The notes under the pieces: generated by a model | Databases searched by the model: none | What the model was told of the DNA's origin: nothing | Seen by the model: the letters and a program-made list of their open reading frames with translations, nothing else | Position numbers and translations under genes: made by a program | In this document: positions 31,825 to 44,654 of the stretch, one piece after another | How the letters are laid out: each line of letters begins with the position of its first letter | Numbering within the stretch: the first letter of the stretch is position 1 | Source of the DNA: Diospyros lotus | Taxonomy: Eukaryota; Streptophyta; Magnoliopsida; Ericales; Ebenaceae | DNA length: 64,000 bases | Assembly (NCBI RefSeq): GCF_014633365.1 | Contig: NC_068350.1 | Coordinates: 13,927,787-13,991,786, forward strand | Direction of reading: 5' to 3'

Positions 31825-33600
31825 ATTTTGGGTGTTATTGGGAGTAGAAGCTATCCTCTGTAAGGGAGGAAAGCCACGTGAGGATGAGCGTATTGAAAGT
31901 TACTTGTATCGAGTGGACTTAATATTCCAAGTCGTTATACGTGAATATTATGTAGTCTTTTGGGAATATAGATGCTTTTTGGTGATAACAAGTATGAGTG
32001 AAATGGTGAGGCCGTTCATTAGTAACACGACGAGGAACATGAGACCCTGTGTTTATCTTAAGGATGTCGCCCATGCTGTGAGGCAGCAGGTAAAAACAAA
32101 AAAAAGAAGGGAAGGTGAAGGATGAAAAAGAAAATAATTAAAAAACGAGAACCATAATTGGGCTTAGTTTAGTGACCCAGAATGAATTGAGATATTTCTT
32201 GTGAAACCTCCACCTAAAGCTGTAGAGTGGGGTTTAGCCTTCTTAAGAGAAGAGCCAGTTAGACCTAATTCAAGTGTTGACGATGATATCGATTTAACAT
32301 ATCAAATAAATGAGGTCTCGTTCCACACCGCGGGGGATGAGAGAAGCACTATGTAGCAAGGATGTGATGGTGTTAGTAGAGGAAAGAATAAAGTATATAT
32401 ATAGCATATGGATATGAAAGGCAAAGAAAGTTTCATCTTGGGATACTTTTAAGTATATCTTTCGAATAGCTGTAGAGTGAAATCGTTCTATATGCCTAGA
32501 AGAGAGGGTGGATATGTGCCTGGGGTATCAGGTTAGAGGAATTGTGTTTTCGTTTTGTTTGGCAGACTGAATCTATTAAGAGGAAGCGAGCACGGTTAAC
32601 TTTCGTGTATTGGGGACTTTAAAAGCTAGAGACAATTAAAGGTGAGAGTTTGAAGAGTTAATTATTGTGTGAGGCTAATTACCACCCCACTATTTAACTA
32701 ATAGTGGGGTATGCGAGGGTCTTAAGTTGAGATCTCTTAGCGGTAATTATGGTAACTCGAAGGATATATGGGGTTTACAGTTAGGTTGCTCAAATGAAGG
32801 GATAAGAAAGCGAGGTAGGTAACAAGAATTTAAAGTGTTAAGGCAATGTTAAGTGATAAAGGTTATGTTTGCCCGGATGAGCCTCTTGGAATGTTTCCAT
32901 ACTATTTGTGAAAAGGAAAGAGAGAGGAATAAGAGTATAAAGTTGATTATATTCGAAATTTAGCTGTCATTAAGAGTAAATTAATGTCCCAAATATTTTA
33001 ATGCGTTCCCAAGATTGATGCATGGTCAAAATGTTAAGGATTATGGACAAGTGGGCGAAAGGAACAATTATAGAATGGTATTGAGAACTTGTCAAAAGGA
33101 TGATGATTTCGTGATGATATTCTTTGGTTTGATGAATAATGTTCTACAGGTTGATAATATGTTAGTAGAAACACCATGGTCCAGATAATGTTTCAGCCTG
33201 AGGACTGGGATAGGAGTAAGCGCTGCGTAACCTTGTAAAGTTCCACCGCGACTATAATGGACCTGAGCTCATTAAAGACTTAGGATATAGAGGTAAAGTT
33301 CCTCCTCGTGGAAGCTATCAAACGTTGGCAAGGTAGAGATGAGTCAGCTCCCTATGCGGAGCTCTAGCTCCTCAAACACGTGCCATATGTAAGAAATGTG
33401 CTACCAATTATAAAAATAAAACTACGATAATGTATAAATAAAAAAATTAGACATTTAAATTTTTTTTAAATATTAAACATTTCTAAATATCAAAAATTTT
33501 ATTTAAAAATTATTTCTAAATATCAGAATTTAAAAAATTAAAAACTTCACATTTTATAAATAAAATTCGAATATAAAAAAATTATTTTTATTTAAATTAA
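31825..33600 (+). other. decayed sequence continuing the Tat host, no intact gene
   Basis: Continues 21621-22133 after the Tat insertion. The first 300 bp have a gag-like flavour (ESYLYRVDLIFQ), but frames are soon broken, so assignment to a retroelement is only a guess. A perfect 11-bp hairpin ACCCCACTATT-TAACT-AATAGTGGGGT lies at 32684-32710. After about 33400 the sequence becomes AT-rich. Confidence 0.35.
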
Positions 33601-34112
33601 ATAAATATTAAAAAATTAAAGGGACTCCCGACGAGCGCGGTCGAAGGTTCGAGGAAGCCCCGAACAGATCGGGCTTTTGCAACCCCCCCCCCCCCCCCCC
33701 GAATCGACGACGAGGGTTCTTCGAACCCCTACGAGCGACGGTGGGGGTTCGGGAACCACACGATAGCCGCTGATCGGGGTTCCTCAAACCCCTTCGCCGT
33801 CGGGCGGTGGGTCAACCTCCACCGCCGACCCATCAGCCAGCAACCTCCAACCACTAGAAAAATATGCACAGTTACCTGATTTTCCAGTCTTCTGCCTTCT
33901 GAAACATGGTTGCCGTCGATTGAAATTGAGATTGAGTTTGAGAGACACTGAGTGTGAGGGGAACATGTAGAAGAAATAAGGGCAAACTTGGTTATGTGGG
34001 CTGCACTGAGTTATTAATAATAATGACTGTAAAAAGTAAAAATAAAAATTAAATTAGCATGGGCTGTGAACAGCAATTAGGTGGGCTGGCGATAGAATTT
34101 TCCCTTCCCTTA
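33601..34112. other. GC-rich patch with 18-C run and related tail
   Basis: An abrupt GC-rich patch in AT-rich surroundings: 18 C at 33683-33700 and several CGAACCCC/GGGGTTCG motifs. The stretch 34020-34112 (GACTGTAAAAAGTAA, then GATAGAATTTTCCCT) resembles 36918-36967 in the same orientation. No gene is supported. Confidence 0.4.
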
Positions 34113-36970
34113 TCTCTGAATCTCCCCCACATCATCAAATGGACTTCAAATTGAATAACGATATATAAGACTTTATCAACTCTCAACATATGAGCATTAA
34201 TTATATATTCCACAATTATTAGTTAGCTCCCTATTCTCTTCTTAATGTCTTCTGATTAAGCATCAAAGAATCATCTCGAATAAATAGTAAGATAACATCA
34301 TGTTGTGATCAATGGCAACCACTAAACATTTGAAGCACTGAACATACACAAATACTCTCTTTATTAATCCAACTCCAAGTCAACATTAAATTATTATTGG
34401 TGATTAATTTTTTTTTTTACCATCAAATAACAAATCCCCTTAGTCCAAAATAATTTCATTCCCAATGTTGAGTTATAAAAATTTTACTGAGATTACTTAT
34501 TTATCTTTTAGATAGAGCTACAGGAATGATAATAAGTTGTCCATTTACTCATTTAGATATTTATTTTAATTTTTTTAAATAATTCTGATGCAAATATCTT
34601 AATTTGTATACTTATTTTAATTTTTAATTAAATAATAAGCATCTATTAAAATACCCACTATCGTGGTTAGTTAAAGACATTTAGGCCCCGGTGGAACAAT
34701 AATTGGAGACTTTTTGGAAAGGCCGCGTGATTAATCAGACCCAAAGCCCAACTTTATGGGTACTGAGCTGTTGCATTACATTTTATAATAGAGAGTTGGT
34801 AAGTGTGATTCTTGGGGTCATCCTTCAGCCCTTCTTTCTCGTATTATATTTGGATTAATTAGTTTCCTTCGTAATCACCCTGTTAACCCATGAAGGTAAA
34901 TAACAAAGTATTGAGACACTCTTCGTTTATGAATTTTTTCTTTTTAATTGAGAAATTAATAATAAAGATAAAAGAGAATTGTACACAATCATGGTTAGAA
35001 TATATTCCAAACAAGAAACAAAAGTAGTCAAGCTTTGGCCCAGTTCTTCTTCTTCTTCTTCTTCTTCTTCTTCTTCAGTTAAAACTGGCTTTCAGAAAAC
35101 CCAGCGTGCCCCAACCTCCAGCTTTCGGGGAACCCGGCGTTCCCCGAAAGTTGGGGGTCAAAAACGCCCTTAAAAGCTGGCTTTCAAGAAACCCAGCATT
35201 CCTCGACCTCCAGTTTTCAGGGAACCCAGCGTTCCTGACCTGGGTTCCCCGAAAGCAAGCTTTCAGAGAAGTTTTTTTTTATTTTAATTTTTTTTATTAT
35301 AATAAAAAAATACAAATAAATTTTTTTTAAAAGATACATATAACTTATTAGTTGAATTTATTTAAATAATTATTTTTAAAAAGATACATATATCTTTAAA
35401 TAAATTCAACTAATTTTTAAAAATATATATCTTATTAAATTAGTTGATTGAATAACTAATTTTAAGTATATGTATTTTTAAGTAATTTAATAAAATAAAA
35501 TAACTAATTTTAAATTTTTTTTTACTATCAAAATATTTCCCGAAAGCCAGCTTTCGGGGAACCCAGTGTTTCCCGAAAGCTGGCTTTTGGGGAAGTTTTT
35601 TTTTTATTTTAATTAATTTTTTTTATTATAATAAAATAAAATAATAAATATAAATAAATAAATTCTTTTTAAAAAGATACATATATCTTATTAGTTGAAT
35701 TTATTTAATAAATAAATTAGTTAATTCTTTTAAAAAGATACATCTATCTTTAAATAAATTAAATTAGTTAATTCTTTTTAAAAATAAATTAGTTAAATTT
35801 ATTTAATAAATTATTTTTAAATAAATTCAACTAATTTTTAAAGATATATATTTTATTAAATTAATTGATTGAATAACTAATTTTAAGTATATGTATCTTT
35901 AAGTAATTTAATAAGATAAATTAATTAATTTTAATTATTTTTGAGTATCAAAAATTTAACTCACGATCATTTAAAATTTAAAATTAGTTAAAAAATTTAT
36001 AATTAGTTAATTTATAATTATTTAAAATATAAATATTTAAAAATAATTTATTTATTTATATTTTTTTAATTTTATTTTATTATAATAAATTATCTGTGTG
36101 TATTTGTATATATATATATACATATTTGTGTGTGTGCTCATTGGGAGAGAGAGATAGAAAGATGGGTGTGAGAGAGAAAGAGAGATGGAGTTATTGTACA
36201 GAGTAAAAAAGGAAGGAAGATGACATGATGACGTGATAGAAGGGTAAAATAAGATTTTTAAAAAATGATAAAAAATTTTGATAGAAAAAAATTACGAAAA
36301 GTAAAACCCTCGTTGTGAATAAAATTTTTCTTTTATTAATTTAGAGGGCAAAATGACGATTCTATCCTCTAAATTAACATGGGTGATGTGCACCTGCGTT
36401 AAAGCAGGTGCACAAAATCGCACTCGGCTAGAATTGGGCTGCAGCACCCGTGAAGGTTGTCAATGTGAATGTGATTTTTCAAATAATATGGGAAAATTCG
36501 AAGTAAAAGACAAATTTTAAACAAAATATTGAAATCAGTGCCTTTCCGTAAATACAATAATATAATATAATATTTCAGTTTGGACGAGGATGACTGATTG
36601 TCCAAAGCAAAATCGATGGTGGCGGGGTCGAGACTAGAGATTCCAGAGGGAATGGCTGCCTGCGTAGCGTGCAAACGACGAAATGGGAATGAATGATATC
36701 TTTTATATGATCTTTTATACTCATGTGTGTGTGAGTCGGCTATGACCAACTCATTGTGTGTATATGATCGACCCATTCTTTGTCTCTTTCTCTATGTGTT
36801 TGTGTGTATATAGTGTGGGAGGAAAAGAGAAAGGTGAGGCCGCGGTTGAGATGGTCGGAAGAAGTAGTGGGCGGGATTAAAATGAGAATTTTAAATTTTT
36901 GATAGAATTTTACATGGGGTGGACTGTAAAGAGTAATTTGTCAGGTTGGGATAGAATTTCCCCTGTTTTA
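34113..36970. other. AT-rich stretch with (TTC)n and CCCGAAAGC/GCTTTCGGG clusters
   Basis: No credible gene. A (TTC)n run lies at 35044-35076. Two clusters (35090-35265 and 35540-35598) carry variants of GCTTTCGGGGAACCC(A/G)GCG and their inverse; the second contains the perfect hairpin CCCGAAAGC-CA-GCTTTCGGG. Both clusters are followed by the same AAGTTTTTTTT(T)ATTTTAATT tail and AT-rich sequence, so a larger unit of about 360-400 bp appears to be duplicated. A 10-bp hairpin GTGCACCTGC-GTTAAA-GCAGGTGCAC lies at 36388-36413. Confidence 0.5.
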
Positions 36971-37642
36971 TATCATAGTTTCATGATTAACCAGGGCTGA
37001 TCCTGAGATTTTAGGGGCACTAAGCGAAATTTTTTATGAGGCCTTTTATGGTTATATTTAAAAATAAAATTAATACGAATAAAAAAATTATTATATAAAA
37101 TTCATAATATTTCATTTTAAATTTACTCTTTTAGTATTTTTAAATAAAATTTTAATAATTTTTAATTAATTATTCTAGTACACGAGATTTACTTACTACT
37201 AAAAACGCCCACATGCAATTTACTGTTATTAAACTCTTAAAATAATAATTATAAATTTTTCATCATAAGAAGCGTCGCATCTTCCGGAGATACTAGGTAG
37301 AGGAAACAATTGCACATAATTTTTTTAATCTTCTCTAACGAGAAAGTGTCACATAATCATTAGTCATGACTCCTACTATTATTTATACAAAAATAACTCT
37401 TCTTATATTCAGAAATATTATATCCATGTATAGGTTTTAACAAATAATTTTCATAAATTAAAATAATATAAATAAAATTTATTATAATTTTATCTAAATT
37501 CATAATAATTTATCATAGTAAATAAATTTATAATAAAGTTATTATAAGTTTGTATAAAATTATTATGAGTTTATATATACTACATTAATTTATAAATATT
37601 ATTTATAAAATTTATTATAGTATAACATTTCACACAAATTAA

Positions 37643-37822
37643 AATAATATAAAGTAAAAGTAGGGGTTGATAGCCTGTCGTCTTCTCCTGATCCTAATAA
37701 TATAAAGTAAAAGTGGGGGTTGATAGCTTGTCGTCTTCTCCTGATCCTAATAATATAAAGTAAAAGTGAGAGTTGGCAGTCTGTCGTCTTCTCCTAATTC
37801 CAATAATATTAAGTAAAAGTTG
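37643..37822. repeat. 53-bp tandem repeat, 3.4 copies
   Basis: Units start at 37643, 37696, 37749 and 37802 with exact 53-bp spacing: AATAATATAAAGTAAAAGT, a GGGTTGATAGC-like middle, and TGTCGTCTTCTCCTGATCCT. Copies differ by a few substitutions. Confidence 0.9.
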
Positions 37823-40145
37823 AGTCTTTCAAAACGAGAGATTTTACCTTTTTCACTCAAGAGTAAAAATGGGAGATTTCAAAAAGTTGAAATAATGTAT
37901 TATAAAAAAAAATTAAATAATGTATTATTTAATACACCGCACCATACTACTATCCCTATAAGAGTTTCTTTTTAAATATTTTAAATAGTTAATGCATTAA
38001 CTTTATCAAACTAAAAAGTAGTACACTTGGAGTAATTCTCAGAGTGCCTTATCTCCATGCATTTTCCTTACGGTCACATAACTTTATAGTTATTTTGTTA
38101 TTTTTTCGAGCAAGGCTATGGGCGGTCTTCACTTTGAGGTAATTTGTTGCAGGGGCTGGACCACCAACAAGGACAATTTCACAAGAACAGTATACAGCCA
38201 GCATCACTCGTCACGTCATCTACCTTGTATCGTTCACTTCCTTCCCATTTAAAGATAAGAGACGTGTTATGTTGCTCATTGACGGACTCACATGCATGGG
38301 TTCACGTCCTTCCTCACTGATGAGCACGTGTTATGTTGTTAATAAACAATATAGCAAGCCTCTTAAAGATAATTAATAATTAACTCGGTTATATTTAATT
38401 TTTGTATATTACATTCTAAATGTGTTTGTGTGACCCACGAATGGTATTGGGCAAGTCAAGCGTTTAATATATAATAATAAAAAAATCTAAAGATCGTGAT
38501 TGTGGTACATAGGGGGGCAGTGGAAGCAAATACGCGCCCTACCATCGAATTATTGAGTCTAAAAGCTGAAAGGGCTTCTATTTGAGTCGTGACGTTGGCT
38601 TGTAAACGTCAAGAATTCAGTTTCCGTTCTCTTTATTTTTTATTTTTTATTTTTTATTTTTTATTTTAATAATCTATTTTTAAAAAATTAAAAATACATT
38701 CTTTTTATCATTTTAAAAAATTATTTTTCAAAACAAAAAATTAAAAAACGCATTTTCTTTAAAATTTTGAAAATAATTTGTTAATGACAATTTTTTAAAT
38801 AAATTTAATTATCCAAAAAATTAAAACTATTTAATTTTAAAAAAATAAATAAATTAACTTAGAAAAAAATAATAAGTGTTATTTGATTATAATTAGGAAA
38901 CATTAAAATAAAAATTAAAGACGTGAACTAATATTACATAATGTGATTATAAATGATAAGATTGCATCATTAGAAAAAACGTTTATTTTAGAATTTTGAG
39001 AAAAATTATTTTATAATATTTTTATTTAATAAATTTAATTATTAAATAATAAAATTAACTCTTTTTAATAAAATTTTATTATTAATATAAAATAATAAAT
39101 TTAATTAATAAATTACTGACATTGAATGATAATTTATATTAAATATTATTATACATAATATGTATAATATACTTAATAATATATTATATGTTATCTTATA
39201 TTTTTAATTCTAATATAAATATATTATATTTTTTAAATTTTATATAAATATATAACTTTATTTTTAAAATTTAAGAATAATTTTTTTTCTATCTTCTTTT
39301 CTTTTTTTTCCTTTTTCTTATTTAGAGCCAAAACATAGAAAATAGGTTATGTTTTTCATGTTTTGGATTTAGAGATTATCTTGGTTGAAAACAATCAAAA
39401 CAACATTTTGTGGTTTTAAGTTTCATTTATAAATTTTTTTTTTTTGTTTTCGAAAATGTATTTTTGAAAATGACAAAAAAAATGAATTTTTATTATTTTA
39501 GAAAACTAAAAACTAAAAATAGTTTGAAAACAACAAAGAGAACGCAGTCTAATCTTTTGTGTATAATTTATTCTATACATACTTTTGTTACTTGAAGCTG
39601 TCTTGATTTTCACTTAGTAAAACTGTTAGTATTGAGGGATAACGTCCATAGTAAATTTATTTGAAAGAAGATAAATAAATTTATTTGAATAATTTAAAAT
39701 AAAAAGTCATATGATTTCTTTTATAAGGATTTTTTAAAAAAATTAACAAATACAATAAAAATTACTTTTATTTGAAATACTTTTCATATCTTATTTTTTT
39801 CATCTCATATTTTAATTAACAAATACTAACTCGATGTATAATTTATTCTACAAGTAAGTTTGTTGCTTGAAGCTGTCTTGATTTTCTTTGGATAAAACTT
39901 TTAGCTGGGGTGCATATGTAAAAACCCTCTCTCAGATATCCCGCTAACAAAGGATTCTGAGAGAAAATCTCAAAAAAATTGGTATGGATAAACACTCGAG
40001 TAAATAAATTACCCATTTTTTTTATTTTTAACAACGAAAGCAAAATAAATATTAAAATTATAAGTTTATTTAATACAAATATTAGGGGCTTATTTATTTA
40101 CAATTTTCAAAAGGTTCAATTACAACATAATAGATTGTAACAATC
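37823..40145. other. AT-rich stretch, no gene seen
   Basis: No coding gene or RNA gene recognised. Two related segments of about 80 bp lie at 39559-39640 and 39834-39915 (TGTATAATTTATTCTA, then CTTGAAGCTGTCTTGATTTTC), 275 bp apart. A TTTTTTATTTTTTA simple repeat lies near 38636-38665. Confidence 0.6.
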
Positions 40146-40379
40146 TTGCCCCTACACTCGAAATACTCCCAAAAACCTTTTCGGTGGGGATTGCTTTGTA
40201 CACAATAATACTCCATGAGAATCAAACTCCACTGGTCTCACCCTCAACCTTTATTTTCCCTTTTCATGGAATGATGTTAAAGCAAATATGCACCACAAAC
40301 CTCGCAAGTATAATTTAAAAGGAATGTGAAGCATGAAATACATTATGTACGTTGGCCAGTTGTGGAGGCAAGACCAACC

Positions 40380-41219
40380 AGTAAGCTAAGGATCCTACTT
40401 GCTCTAATATCTCAAAAGGTCCCACGTAACGAGAACTAAGTTTTTCAAAATTTCCAAATTTTCGCACGTCTTTCATTGGCATCACTGTCAAAAATACATG
40501 GTTTCTGACGACAAACTCTAGGTCGTGTCAACGCTTATCAGCATAACTCTTTTGTTTGTCTTGAGCTGCCTTCATTCGGGCTCTAATGATCCAAATCTTC
40601 TTAGATGTCTTTTCTATAATCTCTAGCCCTAACAGTGCTCTGTCTCCCACCTTTTCCCAACAAATAGGAGATCTACAAGGTCTTCCATAAAGTGCCTCGT
40701 AAGGTGCTATTTCGATATTGGAATGGTAGATATTATTGTAAGAAAACTCTATTAGCAATAAGTGATCAGCCCAGTTGCCATGAAAATCTAACAAGCATGC
40801 CCTCAACATATCCTCTAAAGTTTGAATAGTTCGCTCTGTTTTACTATCAATCTACAGATGAAATACTATACTAAACCTCAACTTAGTCCTAGGGTATTAT
40901 GTGAAACTTCCCAAACATGAGAATTGAACCTGGGATTGCGATCAGATACTATGCTGAACGAAATCCCATGTGATCTCACAATTTCTTCAATGTACATATT
41001 AGGTAAGTGATTCAAAGTAAAGGACTTCTTAATTGGCAAAAAGTGCGCTAATTTTGTCAACCTGTCAACTATAATCCATATTGCATTATAATCCTTCAAC
41101 GTTCTAGGAAAACTCGTAACAAAATCCATGGAGATGTTATCCCATTTCCATTTCGGGATTGGTAATGATTGCAATAAGTCAGCTAGTTTCTGATGTTCTA
41201 TTTTTACTTGTTGGCACAC
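40380..41219 (-). pseudogene. integrase remnant of the decayed gypsy element
   Basis: From CQQVKIEHQKLADLLQ, at the end of the HHCC zinc finger, through the core (WDNISMDFVTSFPRTL and SDRNPRFNSHVW). A frame break follows, then CLLDFHGNWADHLLLIEFSYNN and [13 protein letters not shown]. The segment with the catalytic Glu of the DDE triad lies in the broken part near 40840. Aligns residue by residue with the intact Tekay integrase. Not functional. Confidence 0.85.
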
Positions 41220-41599
41220 TAAATATCGCTAAACAAATTTTGCCACATCATTTTCCGTACCATCCCACCAAATTTTTCATCACAGATCCTAATACATTTT
41301 CATCGTACCTGGATGAATAGTATAGCGTGCCTTGTAAGCCTCAACTAGAATCTCTTGTCTCATCTCCTCATTATCCAGCACACAAATCTTCCCATGATAT
41401 TACAATAAGCCATCACCCCTCTGACTGTACCCTAAGGGAATGAATTTATCCACTTCCACTAAGACCTTTGTCAACTTCACATCATTTTGTTGTTAGACTC
41501 GACTTTGATCAGTCAAGTCTAACGGCACCCTCATATAAGCATAGTACACAATAGGTCTTTTCTTAGATGTATAAATAGATAATTCACTCAATTGCTTCA

Positions 41600-42040
41600 A
41601 TAGTATCTATTCTTGAACCATCATTATTGCAATTGATGCTCTACACTGACTTAAAACATCAACTACCACATTGGCTTTCCCTGAGTGGTATAGGATTTCA
41701 TAATCATTGTCTTTAAATTATTTCACCCATCGTTGTTGTCTCATATTCAGCTCTTTTTGTAAGAACAAATACTTTAGACTCCTATGATCAGTATAAATTT
41801 TTACTTTTTCATCATACAAGTAATGCCTCCAGATGTTAAGTGCAAACACGATTGCTGCTAATTCCAAATCATGTGTAGGATAATTCATCTCATGCTTCCT
41901 CAACTATCTAGAGGCATAGGCATTCACACGTTTGTCCTACATTAACACACAACCCAATCTTGTGTAAGAAGCATCGCTGCATATCATGAATTTCTCTCCA
42001 CTCCCAAGAATAGCTAACATAGGAGTTATGGTTAGCCTCT
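41600..42040 (-). pseudogene. RNase H remnant of the decayed gypsy element
   Basis: [20 protein letters not shown] and [20 protein letters not shown] correspond to the intact Tekay RNase H at about residues 958-1008. Stops flank the block on both sides. Not functional. Confidence 0.8.
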
Positions 42041-42350
42041 GCTTCAATTCCTAGAAGCAATTCTCGCATACTTCATCCCATTCAAACTTTACTCCTTTTT
42101 GTGTCAATTTAGTCATTGACGAAGATAAATGAGAAAAATCTTCTATGAATCTCTAGTAATAGCTAGCAAGTCCAAGAAAACTTTGGATCTCAGTTACTGT
42201 GGTAGGCTTCGGCCAGTCAACTACAACATTAATCTTTTCAGGGTCAAATGAAATACCCTCTCCTAATACCACATGTCCAAGAAACCCCACCTGTCTCAGC
42301 CAAAACTTGCATTTATTGAATTTTGCATACAACTGTTCTTCTCTAAGTCT

Positions 42351-42860
42351 CTACAAAACCATCTTGAGATGTGTTTCGTGCTCCTCTGATCTCGGTGAGT
42401 AGATCAAGACATCATTAATGAATACGATGACAAAATAGTCTAAATATTCACTGAAGGCCCGGTTCATCAAATCCATAAAAATTGCTGAGGCATTTGTCAA
42501 CTTGAAGGGCATAACTATGAACTCAAAGTTTCCATAACGGGTAGGAAAAGCCATCTTTTGAATATCCTCTTCTCTAACCTGCACTTGGTGGTACCCCGAC
42601 TTCAAATCAATGTTGGAAAAGACCAAAGCTCCCCGAAGTTGATCTAATAAGTCATTCATGCGTGGAAGTGGATATTTGTTCTTCAAAGTCACCTGATTCA
42701 ATTGATGGTAGTCGATGTACAATCTCATCAATCCATCATTCTTCCGCACAAATAGTATCGGAGCACCCCAAAGTGATGCATTGGGATGGATAAAACCTTT
42801 GTCGATTAATTCTTGCAACTAAGTTTTCAACTCTTTTAATTCATTTGGGACCATCCTGTA
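42351..42860 (-). pseudogene. reverse transcriptase remnant, active site FIND
   Basis: 155 open residues covering the RT palm: [32 protein letters not shown], and [14 protein letters not shown]. The catalytic FIDD of the intact relative has become FIND, so the first Asp of the pair is lost by a single G-to-A change on the coding strand. Upstream and downstream frames are interrupted. Confidence 0.88.
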
Positions 42861-43160
42861 TGGAGCTTTAGAAATAGGCTGGGTACCCGATATTAATTCG
42901 ATCAAGAACTCAATCCCTCTTTGAGGTAGTAATCTTGGAAGTTCTTCTGGAAATACTCCAGGACAATCTCAGACCACAGGAATCTTAGATAATTTTATCT
43001 TATTTTCTATGTCAATTGTCACAAAAGTGAGATACGCTTCACAATCATGACGTATCAGTCTCTCAGCCTTCATTACCGAGATCATCGGAGTTAAAGTCAT
43101 CGGCTTGACACCCTGATATATAATATTCGACTGTTGGGGTAGTTCAAAATAAATCTCTTT

Positions 43161-43508
43161 TCATCGATAGTCAACTTTGGCATAATATTGTGACAACCAA
43201 TCCATACCTAGGATAAGGTCGTAGTCTTTTATGTCAAGCACCACTAAGCCAACAAGTAGTTTCCTATTGTGCACCCTAATCTTGCAATCTCTGAATACCT
43301 CACTACCCATCAATACCATCTCTCCCGGGGTAGTTACAAACAAATAATACGGCAATGTAGTTCTAGGGATGGGGACATGACATACAACTTTAGGTGCAAT
43401 AAAAGAATGAGTGGAACCTGTATCAAAGAGTACATGAATATCAATACCATACAAGGAGAGAATACCTTGAATAGTGCCATTCACCCTATCTACATTTGCT
43501 GCTATCAA
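43161..43508 (-). pseudogene. aspartic protease remnant of the decayed gypsy element
   Basis: [19 protein letters not shown] retains the DTG triad, followed by DLILGMDWLSQYYAKVDYR. It is 115 open residues, similar to the protease part of the intact Tekay ORF. It is isolated from gag and RT by stops. Confidence 0.85.
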
Positions 43509-43639
43509 AGCAAATACTATGGGGTTTATTAGTGGTAGTAGGGCGTTGCATCTAAGGTAATGCTAACTGAGGAGTTGCTCCTTGCATCCTAGGCACTACA
43601 TGTCATTGATTAGGTCTCTGATCTTGTCCACTTGGCCTC

Positions 43640-44640
43640 TGCCCTCCATACTAGGGTGGCTATGAGCAACTATTGGCCTTGTGACCCTTTTGGCCACAAC
43701 AAAAACAAATCACCTCTCTAGCAAGTGTCACATATGGATTTTGAGGACAATCATTCCGAACATGCCTCGCTTGACCATAGAGATAGCAAACCCCTTTTGA
43801 AAAATGACAGGGTTCTTTATGTTTTTTCCCATAGATATTACATGGTGAGATTCCCCCTGTATTTTTGGTTGGGCCTACCTCCTACCTTTTTTTCCTACAT
43901 TAAGGTGGGCCTAAGATGTACCTGTTCCTTTTGAAGTTGCTTGCCCAATCTTCATCTCATTATTGTCTCTCTCAATTGCATATGCTCTCTGCACCACTAT
44001 AGGGTAATTAGTAATCCTGGCACCAGCTAATGCATGTTGGATATCCATAAGTAGACCTCTCTAAAATTTTGTAGCCTTCTTGGCCTTTGTAGACACCAAC
44101 TCCTAAGCAAACTAAGTAAAAGAAATAAACTCAGTTTCGTATTGAGTCACGGTCTTGTTGCCTTGCACTAACTCAATAAACTTGTAGGTATTTTGCTCTC
44201 GAATCCACTTAAGAAAGTAGTTCTCGTTGAATGTCTCGTAGAACTCTGCCCATGATTGTTCCCTGTTGGTGTACCTATGTTTGGCGGTTTCCCACCATTT
44301 CTCTGCATCTCTTTTCAATAAGAAGTAGCTAGCTGCACCCTTTGTGCATCATTGCACCCCATAGACTGAATGTGTTTCTCTACTGATAACAGCCAATTTT
44401 TTGCAATTGAAACATCTACCCCTCCATAAAATTCTGGAGGTTAAAGGGCCATAAAATTCTTTAACAATTGGCTTCCTACATTACCATCCGCTTCCTGAGC
44501 TGCGGGATTAGAGATTTGACCATCATTGTTTTTGGTGGGATCACCATCAATTTCTTGTTGTGCTTGATCTTACCTCAACTGATTGGCAGTAAGCATATCC
44601 ATTGCTCGTAATATTCTTGCCAGAGTCCCTCGTATCTCAA
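43640..44640 (-). pseudogene. gag remnant of the decayed gypsy element
   Basis: DAEKWWETAKHRYTNREQSW through [12 protein letters not shown] is the gag core, at 44112-44318. Further on lie two zinc-knuckle positions: one degenerate (CYLYGQARHVRNDC, second Cys changed to Tyr) and one intact (CFCCGQKGHKANSC) near 43690. The N-terminal LARILRAMDML lies near 44600. Many frame breaks. Confidence 0.82.
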
Positions 44641-44654
44641 TTGTTAGACTGGGA

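Larger units (their letters stand above)
40145..44640 (-). mobile_element. decayed Ty3/gypsy element, Tekay-like
   Basis: Minus-strand gag, protease, RT, RNase H and integrase remnants occur in order from 44640 down to about 40300. They are similar throughout to the intact Tekay protein at 50350-55023 but carry many stops and frameshifts. The gag start is cut off at about 44640 by the copia-like LTR, and neither LTR can be recognised. The chromodomain region is not recognisable. Confidence 0.85.

Noticed and set aside
35044..35076. Regulatory (TTC)n tract
   Set aside because: A simple microsatellite with no adjacent gene.
36388..36431. Helitron 3' end (hairpin followed by CTAG)
   Set aside because: The spacer is 14 bp and the next base is A, not T. 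No 5' TC end or empty site was found.
37000..37060. hAT-type terminus (CAGGGCTGATCCTGAG followed by GGGGCACTAAGCGAAATT)
   Set aside because: The sequence looks like a known dispersed plant repeat, but I found no matching inverted end or 8-bp target duplication.
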